Positions 1-7,417 of a DNA stretch of 64,000 nt are shown in pieces (within the stretch, counting starts at the first letter, position 1; each line of letters starts with the position of its first letter). The notes below the pieces were generated by a model that saw nothing but the letters and a program-made list of their open reading frames with translations, was not told the DNA's origin and made no database searches. The position numbers were made by a program, and so were the translations under genes. Location of the stretch: contig NZ_LIXI01000015.1 of assembly GCF_001905595.1 (NCBI RefSeq), forward strand, positions 117,516 through 181,515. The letters are read 5' to 3'. The stretch is from Streptomyces sp. CB00316. GTDB taxonomy: Bacteria > Actinomycetota > Actinomycetes > Streptomycetales > Streptomycetaceae.

Positions 1-1534
1 CCACGTGCCTGGACTGCTCGAAGCAGACCGTGGACCGGGCGGCCGACTATCTGGAGAACGAGATCGGGCTGGTGAAGGTCCACCGCCGCAAGGTCGAGGG
101 CAGGCCGGAGGAGAACGATGCCAACCTCTACGAGATTTTCGACGCCTGGCTCATCCACGGCGTTCCGCCGCCGGCCCGCACACCTCCGCAGCTGGTAGCC
201 CGCTATGGGTACACCGTGCCCGGCCTGGACGTCATGCCTGGATCGGCGAGCACGCGCCCGACTTCGACCTGCAGGCCTGGCGCTCCGCCCACGAGGAGCG
301 TCAGCAGGCTCAGGCGGCCAAGCGCGAGGAGCAGCGGCGCAAGGAGCGGGCGCGGCGCAAGAAGCCCAAGGCCAGGACACAGGAAGGGGGTGGCGTCATC
401 CATGACGCCACCCCACGGGAGACCGAGTCGCAGGGGGGTGGCGTCATGGGTGACGCCAGGGGTGACGTCACCGATGACGCTACGGGTGGCGTCATGGGTG
501 ACGCCCTGTCTAGAGCCTCTAGTCGAGAAACGTCGTCCAGAGAAGATCAAGCGCCTGCGGCGCGTAGCGCTGCTGACGTCCGTAGGACTGGTGCAGGTAG
601 TAGCGCGCGCGGGCCCGCGAAGAGCGGCTGCGCCGCGCCGGATGAGAGTTCGCCGCCGGAAGTGCGGGACGAGTCGGGGCCGGGGACGAGTGTCCCGGCC
701 CAGCGGGTGCAGGGCCTGGAGCTGTCGGGTGAGCAGGTGGCGGTTGTGAAGCGGGTGGTGGCCTCGCTGCCTGCCGAGCTGGTGGCGCTGCTGCCCTACG
801 GCGGTCTGCCGAAGCGCAACCGGCGCCAGGTGCTGGAGGCGATGGCCGGGCGGACCACCCAGCAGGTGATCGAGCGTGCCGCGCGGCGCTGGGTGGAGCA
901 CGGATATGCCGACGCGTTCCACTCGGCCGGCGGCAAGGGCATCGGCAGCGCCGTGGGCGTGGTCGTCGCGCTGCTGAAGCCGGGGGAGTGCGCGTACGCC
1001 CGGTGTGAGGACGGCACCGACATCGACACCGGCCGCCCATGCCCGGCGTGCGTGGAGCGGCGCGCCGAGCGCCGTGCCGCACAGAGGGCGGCAGCAGAGG
1101 CCGGGCAGCGGATGCCGGTGGCCCGCGCGGCTGCCCGCCGGCCGGGGTGGTGGGTGTGCACCGTCTGCGAGAACCCGGGCAAGGGAACTGCTCCCGCCAG
1201 GGGCGAGTGCGGCCACTGCCGGGCCGAAGCGGAATCGGCCGCCCACAAGCTGGCCCTTCAGCTGGAGCAGGAGAACGCGGCCCGTCAGGCCGAGCAGGCG
1301 AAGGCCGCGGCCTTCGCCGCCGACCTCGACCGGGAGGCCCGGGAGCGTGCCGAGGCAGAAGCTGCCGAGGAGCGGCGCGCTGAGCTGGAACGTGCGGCCC
1401 GGCGCCGGTCCGAGGAGAAGGAGACCGCCCGGATCCGTGCGGAGCTCACCGAGCAGTACCCGGAACTCGCCGCGATGTCGGGATCGGTCGCCGAGATCCG
1501 GGAGGCTCAGGAAAGCACCCCTGCGCCTTTCTGA
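1..1534 (+). pseudogene. Plasmid replication initiator-like (Rep) gene, 5' partial, frameshifted
   Basis: The coding sequence enters from outside the window. Bases 3 to about 238 encode a helical HTH-like segment (DRAADYLENEIGLVKV, then YEIFDAWLIHG). The protein then continues one frame away from about 240 (WIGEHAPDFDLQAW) to the stop at 1534. A single lost base near 238 explains the break, so this is a pseudogene or holds a sequencing error. The rest has a Lys/Arg-rich linker, repeated GGVxxDA segments written by DNA dyads, a globular part, Cys pairs (CxxC near 1044 and again near 1165) and a long charged helix at the C-terminus. This layout recalls Rep proteins of Streptomyces plasmids whose iterons lie inside the rep gene. 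Assignment to Rep is by architecture only; a plasmid-type HTH regulator is the alternative. Confidence 0.55.
391..506. repeat. In-gene iteron-like dyads, 48-bp period
   Basis: Three dyads of the form TGGCGTCAT-N2-(A/G)TGACGCCA start at 391, 439 and 487, exactly 48 bases apart. The last base of the third copy differs. Further half-sites lie between the second and third dyads (GTGACGTCAC and GATGACGC). The 48-base period is a multiple of three, so the repeats keep the reading frame and encode GGVxxDA segments. Inverted repeats inside a rep gene are known for Streptomyces linear plasmid origins such as pSLA2. Origin function here is inferred. Confidence 0.7.
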
Positions 1535-1655
1535 GCGCCGATCACTGCCCTGGATGACCCCCACGGCATCCGGGCGGGAATCAGCGCCCATGGGCCCGCT
1601 TCTCGATCTTCCTGTTGGCTGGGGACGGGCGCGTCCGGGGCACCGCCGTATCCGA

Positions 1656-1943
1656 TCAGCCGACGGGCTTGCGCCCTCGGTCGGGTCCGCCGGGTCCGGA
1701 GGACCGGTGCTCACCCTGCCCGGCTCCATGGTTGTGGGCCGGTGGGCTCAACAGGCCGGTCTCGTAGCCGCGGGCGACGGCGTGGGGCAGCGTCCGGGCC
1801 CGCAGGAGGATGCGCGCACGGTTCAGCAGCCGGCCCACAGTCTCCGGCCGGATCCGCAGCGCCTTGGCGATCTCGACCTGTGTACGACCCTGAGCCAAGA
1901 GGCGGAGCACGGCCAGCTCGTGCTCGGTGAACAGGTCCTTCAC
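1656..1943 (-). CDS. LuxR/GerE-type HTH regulator, small
   Basis: A 95-aa protein made almost entirely of a LuxR-type DNA-binding helix-turn-helix. The motif runs through residues 5-50 (FTEHELAVLRLLAQG, then IAKALRIRPETVGRLLNRAR). There is no receiver or ligand-binding domain, and the C-terminal 45 residues are Pro/Gly-rich and unlikely to fold. The GTG start at 1943 overlaps the stop of the RapZ-like gene by four bases (GTGA), so the two are probably translated together. The family binds promoter DNA as dimers, but what normally controls this orphan is not visible in the sequence. Confidence 0.75.
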   Translation of the reverse strand: MKDLFTEHELAVLRLLAQGRTQVEIAKALRIRPETVGRLLNRARILLRARTLPHAVARGYETGLLSPPAHNHGAGQGEHRSSGPGGPDRGRKPVG

Positions 1944-2374
1944 GTGAGAATCGGCCGGTCGACGTGCCGGTGCTCAGTCTCCACGCCGATCCCGGCGGCC
2001 AGCAGCCGAGCGGCAAGTTCCTCCGCTACGACGACCGAGCGGTGGCGGCCGCCGCCGCACGTGACGTGGATGTCGACGCGGAACCGGCGGCCGGGCAGGG
2101 CCAGGAGAGCCAAGGCGTGGTCCAGGCCGCGCTGGACGATCCGCTCGAAACCGGGGGTGGCACGCACGTACGCCTGGACGTGGGGGTCGAGGCCGGTGGA
2201 GTGCAGCATCCGCTCACGCACGTCCGGGTCGGTGGGCGGATTGCGCAGCGGCCGGGTGTCGATACGCAGCGCGTCACCGCGAGGAGTGTCGTGGTGGCCG
2301 TCGCCGTAGCTGACGATCACCGTCTGGACCAGGCCGGGGGAGGGCCACCGGGGCCCTAAATGTGTCTGGGACAT
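1940..2374 (-). CDS. RapZ C-terminal domain-like protein
   Basis: A 144-aa protein matching only the C-terminal half of RapZ/YvcJ. It has the family pattern RNPPTDPDVRERM, then TGLDPHVQAYV, then HVTCGGGRHRSVVVAEELA. The N-terminal P-loop kinase domain of full RapZ is absent. In enterobacteria the RapZ C-terminal domain binds small RNAs; here only the fold can be claimed. The start was set at ATG 2374 because GGAAGGTG lies a few bases upstream; a longer reading frame reaches 2551 but has no ribosome site. It is translationally coupled to the LuxR-type gene. Such stand-alone domains occur on Streptomyces accessory elements with unknown role. Confidence 0.75.
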   Translation of the reverse strand: MSQTHLGPRWPSPGLVQTVIVSYGDGHHDTPRGDALRIDTRPLRNPPTDPDVRERMLHSTGLDPHVQAYVRATPGFERIVQRGLDHALALLALPGRRFRVDIHVTCGGGRHRSVVVAEELAARLLAAGIGVETEHRHVDRPILT

Positions 2375-2489
2375 GACTTCACCTTCCCGCCTGAACCCGC
2401 GCTGCGTAAGGGGTTTCATGTTGCGCACCTGACGCCGGTGGCGCGCTCGTTCCGTTTCGCTGGCAGGGCTCCGCGGCTGCACCAGTAGC

Positions 2490-2966
2490 TCACCGGCCGT
2501 ACGCCTGACGGCAGAGCTGGGAGACCGCCCCGGATACGACTCCTCCGGCACTCCGGCACAGCGCCCGCATCTGCGGGACGGGGCCAGGGGTGCGGGGCCG
2601 TACGGCCGGTCGCCGGGCCGGTGCCGGGCGACGCTGCTGCGGCTGGAGGCGGGGCGGCCCGGGTCGAGGAGCCGGCGCGGCCACGCGACGCTGGGGGACA
2701 GCGGCGGGCGGCCGGGACGACGGGCCGCTACGGGCGCGCTCGGCGCGCTCGGGGTGTTCGGATTCGATCCGGACCAGGACGTCCGATCCGCCCGCCGGCT
2801 GGACGTCGGGCGCCGGTACGGGCGAAGCGGTCGTGACGGCCTGGTTGGGGCGGGGCGCGGGGGAGCCCGCCGGTACGGACACGCATCCGGTGAGGAGCGC
2901 CGCGGCGGCCAGGAGGGCGGGGAGTGGTCCGAGGCTCATCCGGCGGGTGGTGATCACGGTGTCCAT
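2490..2966 (-). CDS. Secreted lipoprotein, low-complexity
   Basis: A 158-aa protein with a lipoprotein signal. A short basic N-terminus is followed by a hydrophobic stretch (LPALLAAAALLTGC) ending in an LTGC lipobox, so Cys28 would be lipidated and anchored to the outer face of the membrane. The mature part is rich in Pro, Arg and Ala and has no recognisable domain. The C-terminal segment (QMRALCRSAGGVVSGAVSQ) is the only part likely to be structured and carries two Cys that could pair. It lies 115 bases upstream of the RapZ-like gene on the same strand. Function unknown. Confidence 0.65.
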   Translation of the reverse strand: MDTVITTRRMSLGPLPALLAAAALLTGCVSVPAGSPAPRPNQAVTTASPVPAPDVQPAGGSDVLVRIESEHPERAERARSGPSSRPPAAVPQRRVAAPAPRPGPPRLQPQQRRPAPARRPAVRPRTPGPVPQMRALCRSAGGVVSGAVSQLCRQAYGR

Positions 2967-3113
2967 GCCCGGTCAACGAGCGGGGTTGGGGTCGGCCACG
3001 GAGCTATCCGGCCAACCAGTCGCTTTGCGTCATCATCCGGTGACTGCCGGGCATGGCGGGGCGCGGGCCGGTACACAGGGGGCCGGACCTGACGCGTTGA
3101 CCTTGGGGGAGCT

Positions 3114-3323
3114 GTGCTGACGATCAATCTGGGGGTGCTGCTCGCGGTGATCGTGTTCTTCCGGCTGCGTCGCCGTACCGAAGCACGCAGCCGCAACGAC
3201 GAGAAGTTCACCGTGGTCATCGTCCTCGCCCTGGGTGTCGTGATCGCACCGACGCCGGTCGGCGAGGGAATCCTCGAATTCCTGGGCCAGCTCGCCTCCG
3301 GCATCACCGACTCCAGCCGCTGA
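3114..3323 (+). CDS. Small membrane protein
   Basis: A 69-aa protein with a GTG start at 3114 preceded by GGGGGAGCT. It has two hydrophobic segments (residues 4-17 and about 34-47), separated by a basic loop (RLRRRTEARSRNDEK) that should face the cytoplasm. It sits 27 bases ahead of the Mrr-like gene and is probably co-transcribed with it. I recognise no family. A helper of the membrane nuclease next door is possible but only inferred from proximity. Confidence 0.6.
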   Translation: MLTINLGVLLAVIVFFRLRRRTEARSRNDEKFTVVIVLALGVVIAPTPVGEGILEFLGQLASGITDSSR

Positions 3324-3350
3324 GCCCATCCCCTTCCGGAGCTACTGACG

Positions 3351-4094
3351 ATGGCGAACCGCCGCCCGCCACCCCGCCGCAGGCCTGCGGCACGCCGCCC
3401 CACGCGCCGCCGCACCCCGCGCTACCGCCAGACCCGTACGCGTCGCTCACGCCGGCAACAGCACCGTGACACCCAGGTGCTCCTGCTCGCGGCCGGCACC
3501 GCCGCAGGCCTCGCTCTGGTCTGGGCGGTGATCTCCTGGCTCCTGGTGAACTGGTGGATCCTCATCGTGCTCGGCGCGGCCGCGGCCGCGGGCGGGGCGG
3601 TGTGGGTCCACCGTCTCCAGCAGCAACGTGCCTGGGACCGCGTACGGCAGCAGGCCCTGCGGTACGGCCTGCCTCAGCTGGATGCCCTGCACCACCGCGA
3701 CTTCGAGTACGCGATCCGCGACCTGATGCGCCGCGACGGGTGCACCGACGCCCGCCAGATCGGCGGCGCCGGCGACAACGGCGCCGACGTCCTGGCCACC
3801 GACCCCCTCGGCCGGACCTGGGTCATCCAGGCCAAGCACCGCAAGGACGGCGACCGCGGGTCCGCCGTCGGCACCCCCGACCTCCAGCGTGTCAACGGCA
3901 CCGCCCGCCAGCTGTATGGCGCCGATGTCGTCCTCGTCGTCACCAACGGCCGCTTCTCCACCCGCTGCGCGCCCCTCGCCCAGCAGCTGCACATGCACCT
4001 CGCCGACCGGCGGGTCCTTGCGACGTGGGCGAGTGGCGGGCGCCCGCTGTGGGAACTGCTCCCGAGGATTCCCGCGCCCCGCAACGGCCGGTAA
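3351..4094 (+). CDS. Mrr-type restriction endonuclease with membrane anchor
   Basis: A 247-aa protein. Residues 1-38 are strongly basic (RRRP/TRRR runs), about 42-85 are hydrophobic and give two membrane spans, and 100-235 form an Mrr_cat nuclease domain. The PD-(D/E)XK signature is visible as GAGDNGADVLA followed by WVIQAKH; the Asp and the QAK lysine are the expected metal and catalytic residues. Mrr family enzymes cut modified or foreign DNA. Membrane anchoring plus an Mrr domain recurs in Streptomyces and could place the nuclease at the DNA entry site. A decayed duplicate of the 5' end lies at about 8695-8930, beyond the ABC-3C operon. Confidence 0.8.
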   Translation: MANRRPPPRRRPAARRPTRRRTPRYRQTRTRRSRRQQHRDTQVLLLAAGTAAGLALVWAVISWLLVNWWILIVLGAAAAAGGAVWVHRLQQQRAWDRVRQQALRYGLPQLDALHHRDFEYAIRDLMRRDGCTDARQIGGAGDNGADVLATDPLGRTWVIQAKHRKDGDRGSAVGTPDLQRVNGTARQLYGADVVLVVTNGRFSTRCAPLAQQLHMHLADRRVLATWASGGRPLWELLPRIPAPRNGR

Positions 4095-4196
4095 GGGGCA
4101 GCCTCCATCGGGCCAGGTTCGCCCGTACAGGGTCCGGGCGGGCGACCTCGGCGCTACCGTGGGGGCACACGCCAGATGACAGCCAGGAGCCCCCGG

Positions 4197-4430
4197 ATGA
4201 GCGAGCAGCCGGCCCTCGTGCCCGACCGCCAGCCCCTCGATGAGCACGCCGCGGCTTCCGCCCGTGCGTACGCGGCCGACCAGCGCGCGCGGGTCGATGT
4301 CCTCGCCTCGGTGCTGGAGGACATCGCCGCCAACGGCTACCCGTCCCCCGAGACGGGCGTGCTGTGGGAGGAAGCCCGCGACGCCCACCTGGAGCACCTC
4401 GCCGGCGAGCAGCCCCGCCGTGTCGCCTGA
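4197..4430 (+). CDS. Small acidic protein, putative antitoxin
   Basis: A 77-aa protein, acidic and helical (EHAAASARAYAADQRARVDVLASVLEDI is split here only by length: see ARAYAADQRARVDVL). The start at ATG 4197 was chosen over ATG 4176 because AGGAG lies seven bases upstream. The stop overlaps the RelE/ParE-like gene by 11 bases, the usual antitoxin-then-toxin order. There is no clear AbrB, RHH or Xre DNA-binding motif, so the antitoxin call rests on gene order, size and overlap. A TACCGT hexamer at 4155-4160 could be its promoter -10. Confidence 0.55.
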   Translation: MSEQPALVPDRQPLDEHAAASARAYAADQRARVDVLASVLEDIAANGYPSPETGVLWEEARDAHLEHLAGEQPRRVA

Positions 4431-4677
4431 GCACGCGCCGCGCCGGTCCCAGGTCGTCCTGGTGGAGCCCGCGCTGAGCCAGCTGCCGAAGCTGTCGGCG
4501 AGCGAGACGCACCGCCTGGACCGCGCGATCGTCGCGATCAGCGTCAACCCCGACCTGGGCACCCCGGTGCCTGACACCCTGCTTCGCGACTACTCAGATG
4601 ACGTGGACGGGGTCCGCGTCATCTACTACGTCACGGCCCTCCGGCAGATCACGATCGTCGCGTACGTTGAGGCGTAG
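4420..4677 (+). CDS. RelE/ParE-like toxin
   Basis: An 85-aa protein starting at GTG 4420 inside the end of the preceding gene. The fold signature of the RelE/ParE superfamily is visible: an N-terminal helix (LSQLPKLSASETHRLD), then a strand-rich C-terminus with GVRVIYYVT and a final ITIVAYVEA, close to the usual YRVxYxV and VxVLxxxHR strands. The final active-site-type basic residues of ribosome-dependent RelE are not obvious, so RNase versus gyrase targeting cannot be decided. Together with the upstream gene it makes a probable type II toxin-antitoxin pair beside two other defence loci. Confidence 0.65.
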   Translation: MSPEHAPRRSQVVLVEPALSQLPKLSASETHRLDRAIVAISVNPDLGTPVPDTLLRDYSDDVDGVRVIYYVTALRQITIVAYVEA

Positions 4678-4697
4678 GAGCCTCCCGAGCATCCCTT

Positions 4698-4730
4698 CAG
4701 CGCCCCGGATCGCAAAGGCTTGGGGCGCTG
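4698..4730. terminator. Stem-loop after the toxin gene
   Basis: CAGCGCCCC at 4698-4706 pairs with GGGGCGCTG at 4722-4730 across a 15-base loop, about 20 bases after the toxin stop. It is probably a transcription terminator. There is no T-run, which is common for high-GC actinobacteria. Confidence 0.5.
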
Positions 4731-4843
4731 GTGTGCGCTGCTCAACGGTTGGGCGCCGCTGCTTCTGGTGGTGGGTGCGCGTCCCTCCGAGAGGGCTACA
4801 ACCGCCGGTAGGTACGCCGGCCGTGCCGGGGGAGGACTGCTGG

Positions 4844-4871
4844 GTGGTCTGCGGCGGCTGCCGCAGACCAC
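4844..4871. terminator. Perfect 12-bp hairpin after the ABC-3C operon
   Basis: GTGGTCTGCGGC (4844-4855) and GCCGCAGACCAC (4860-4871) form a perfect 12-bp stem with a GGCT loop. It lies in the convergent gap between the toxin gene and the ABC-3C ATPase gene, 49 bases past the ATPase stop on the minus strand. Likely terminator for that operon. Confidence 0.6.
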
Positions 4872-4919
4872 GTGACACCACTACCCCTTCCACGGGAGAC
4901 GGGCGCCCTCCCTCCCCAG

Positions 4920-6839
4920 CTACGGGGTGTCGTAGACCTGCAGCATCGGGATCTCGCGGATTGTGTGCTGGGCACTTGGTGGCCGAAGTGTCTGGGTGCT
5001 GATGATCTGTGTGCCTGTGACGTGGGCGGCTTCGGCCAGTTCTACGAGCGCCTGCTGCACGACGCTGGCGGCGATCCCTTGTTGGTAGGGGTTGTCGAGC
5101 AGGAGCAAGCCAGGGAAGGCACATTCCTCGTCGAGGTCCGATTCGAGGAAGAGGGTGGCGTAGCTGTAGGCCAGGAAGAAGAGAACCTTTGCCTCTGCGC
5201 CCAGCCCTTGATCCCACGGCTTCGAGCCGACGTAGAAGGTGAGGTCGGTGTCCCTGATCGAGACTTGTCCGGCCACCCACAGTGTGTCGCGGTAGCGGGC
5301 GAGAAAGTCGTTCATTCGGTCAGCGAAGGTGGAGCACCGGTTCATGGGACTCAGCCCGGACACCGTTGCGTTCGTCTGTTCCTTCTCGATCTGTTCAACC
5401 AGCAGCTGTGCGGACAGCACGCTGCGATGCGCATCAGTACGCCGCTGGAAGATCTCTTCCATCGCGGGAAAGGCCGTCAGCTTGTGCTCCAGCTGAGCGA
5501 TTTGTGCGGCGAGTCCTTCCAGCGTGGCCATGAAGGGAGCAAGTTCCGCCGCGCGGCGCTGGTTCAGTTCCTGGGCCAGTTGAGCCTGCTGCGCGTGCAG
5601 CTGCTGCTGATGGGTTCGCGCGGACTCCAGGTCGTTCCGGGAGCGCGCGATGACGTCGTCGAGATCGTCCAGCTCTGACTTCAGGGATCTGATCTCCACC
5701 TGTGCTCTGCGCTGACGCTTGTCGTCGTCCACGGGCTGGAAGCAGAGGTAGCAAGCATCCTCGTCGTGGTCGCGGTGCGGGTCGACGTTCTGCTCGCACG
5801 CTGGGCACAGCCGGACCGGGAGAGTGTCGAACACCTCGATGGAGGTCGCCAGGCGCTCCATGCGGCTCACCTCTGCGGTGACCGTTCGAGCTGAGCGCTG
5901 GTGCTCCTCCAGCAGATGTCCGAGATTGGACACTTCCTCGGTCGCTTGGCGGAGGAGGTTGGTGACCTCGCTGTACGTGTCCGTCAGAGAGGGGTTGTAC
6001 CCGGCAGGGGAGCCGGCGGCAGGGGCCCCGGCTGTGAGGCCCTGGATCTCCTCTGTCAGGAGCCTGCGGCGCTCGTACACGGCATCGAGCTCGCGACGGA
6101 CTTCTCTCCGGGCGCCGGCAACCTCTTCGGTTGAGCGGACGAGGGGGAGACCCAGGTTCTGGGAGATCGCTGTGACGGCCTGGAGCGTGCTTTCCCGGAC
6201 CTCTCGGTCGACGGCCTCAGCATCGTTCAGGCGCCGTTTTGCTTGCGCCAGGTCGAAGTCCCGGTTCGCCTGAGCAGTCCGTGACCGGACGAATCCCAGG
6301 AGCTGGCTGACGACGGCTCGCCGCGTGAACTCATGCTCCTTGTCGGCGAAACTCGTCCAGGAGTCCTCATTCCGATAAAAGTGCCGCAGGGTGTTGCGGA
6401 AGGACAGAGGGGTCTTTTCGGTGGCTGAGGTCGCATGGAGGCCTTTGGGGATGAGCAGGTTGGGCCAGCCCAGCTCGTTCAGGATCCAGTCGGAGAAGTC
6501 GGCGGCTGCGATCTCGTCGCCGTTGATGCCGATCTTGCCCATTCGCCCACGAGTGAAGTGCCTCGTGAGTGTGAACGGCCGACCATCGACCCGGAGGTCC
6601 GTGCTGACTTCGACGTGCTCACTGGCGACGGCGGCCGTGAGGGCATCGGCTGGGCTTCCCCGGTCGCCCAAGCAGTAATCGATCACTTTGAGGGTCGTGG
6701 TCTTCGAGCTGTTCCGGACACCGGTGAGGACGTTAAGTTTGCCCGACTCGAAGGCGTACTCGTCCAGCTCGCCGCCGTGACGGACCAAGGACACCTTCTC
6801 GATCCGCAGGCCGCGCTCGGTTGTACGGGGCTCACTCAT
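4920..6839 (-). CDS. ABC-3C system ATPase (DUF3732-like, RecF/Rad50-type)
   Basis: A 639-aa ABC ATPase. The Walker A is the unusual GVRNSSKTTTLK at about residue 40, as in DUF3732 proteins. A long coiled coil covers about 190-470 and is interrupted by a Cys hook (CPACEQ...CYLC, about 343-366) like the Rad50 zinc hook. The C-terminal Walker B reads LLLLDNP, with Asn where most ABC ATPases have Glu. In ABC three-component conflict systems this subunit is thought to sense a trigger and release the effector. It is the last gene of the operon and its ATG overlaps the middle-component stop by four bases (ATGA). A RecF-like repair role is unlikely given the partners. Confidence 0.82.
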   Translation of the reverse strand: MSEPRTTERGLRIEKVSLVRHGGELDEYAFESGKLNVLTGVRNSSKTTTLKVIDYCLGDRGSPADALTAAVASEHVEVSTDLRVDGRPFTLTRHFTRGRMGKIGINGDEIAAADFSDWILNELGWPNLLIPKGLHATSATEKTPLSFRNTLRHFYRNEDSWTSFADKEHEFTRRAVVSQLLGFVRSRTAQANRDFDLAQAKRRLNDAEAVDREVRESTLQAVTAISQNLGLPLVRSTEEVAGARREVRRELDAVYERRRLLTEEIQGLTAGAPAAGSPAGYNPSLTDTYSEVTNLLRQATEEVSNLGHLLEEHQRSARTVTAEVSRMERLATSIEVFDTLPVRLCPACEQNVDPHRDHDEDACYLCFQPVDDDKRQRRAQVEIRSLKSELDDLDDVIARSRNDLESARTHQQQLHAQQAQLAQELNQRRAAELAPFMATLEGLAAQIAQLEHKLTAFPAMEEIFQRRTDAHRSVLSAQLLVEQIEKEQTNATVSGLSPMNRCSTFADRMNDFLARYRDTLWVAGQVSIRDTDLTFYVGSKPWDQGLGAEAKVLFFLAYSYATLFLESDLDEECAFPGLLLLDNPYQQGIAASVVQQALVELAEAAHVTGTQIISTQTLRPPSAQHTIREIPMLQVYDTP

Positions 6840-7417
6840 GGTCGGATCTCCTGATGGAACGTCGCGTTGCCGACCTCGTCCGGGAACAGGTCGTAGATGA
6901 GTTCTTTCAGATCGGAACCCGACATCGTCGCCAGGTTGCCCTGCATGGCTTCACAGCGGCGTACCAGGGGCTCGAAGTGATCCATTGCCGCGAAGCGTGC
7001 TGCTGCGGCCTTGCCGGCCGCGGTGAGCTTCACGCGTTCGGGGTTGTAGGACACGGTGATGGAGACGAGACCGCGGGCGGAGAGGAAGGAAAGAAACTGG
7101 CGGTACCGGTGGTCCCAAGGTCCGTATCGGTAGCGCACCATCGGCGCCTCGATCTCGGCAGCGTCCGAGGCGACGTACCCGCCCTGCTGGTCGTTCATCC
7201 CGGGCAAGGCGGCGTGAGCTCGCTCAAGGAACCCCGGGTAGCGCAGAAAGAAGTCGAGCTTCGCGAACTTTGTCCGCCCCGCGATGTACGGACCAGAGCC
7301 CTCTCCGCACAGGTGGATGAGGAGCAGCAACCGGGAAGCGTGGAAGTCGACCGAATCGTCGGGATCCCAGGCCCTGTGGGCGGGCGGCACAGCCTGCCTG
7401 CCGATCTTATGAGGCAT
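6836..7417 (-). CDS. ABC-3C middle component
   Basis: A 193-aa protein between effector and ATPase. It is mostly helical, with a winged-helix-like middle part (FLSARGLVSITVS, then VKLTAAGKAAAARF). A conserved-looking early motif (DFHASRLLLLIHLCG) and FLRYPGFLERA resemble ABC-3C middle components, which bridge ATPase and effector. It overlaps the effector gene by 11 bases and the ATPase gene by four. No catalytic motif is visible. The call depends strongly on the two neighbours; alone it would be a hypothetical protein. Confidence 0.72.
   Translation of the reverse strand: MPHKIGRQAVPPAHRAWDPDDSVDFHASRLLLLIHLCGEGSGPYIAGRTKFAKLDFFLRYPGFLERAHAALPGMNDQQGGYVASDAAEIEAPMVRYRYGPWDHRYRQFLSFLSARGLVSITVSYNPERVKLTAAGKAAAARFAAMDHFEPLVRRCEAMQGNLATMSGSDLKELIYDLFPDEVGNATFHQEIRP

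Noticed and set aside
391..506. The 48-bp-period dyads could be a CRISPR or VNTR
   Set aside because: Intervening DNA is short and coding, and the frame is preserved; iterons fit better.
203..1729. Long minus-strand frame of 508 aa over the Rep-like gene
   Set aside because: Pro/Arg/Gly-rich shadow in GC-rich DNA; the plus strand has the coherent protein.
4920..6839. A RecF/SbcC-like DNA repair ATPase
   Set aside because: The GVRNSSKTT P-loop, LDNP Walker B and tight operon with middle component and nuclease point to ABC-3C.
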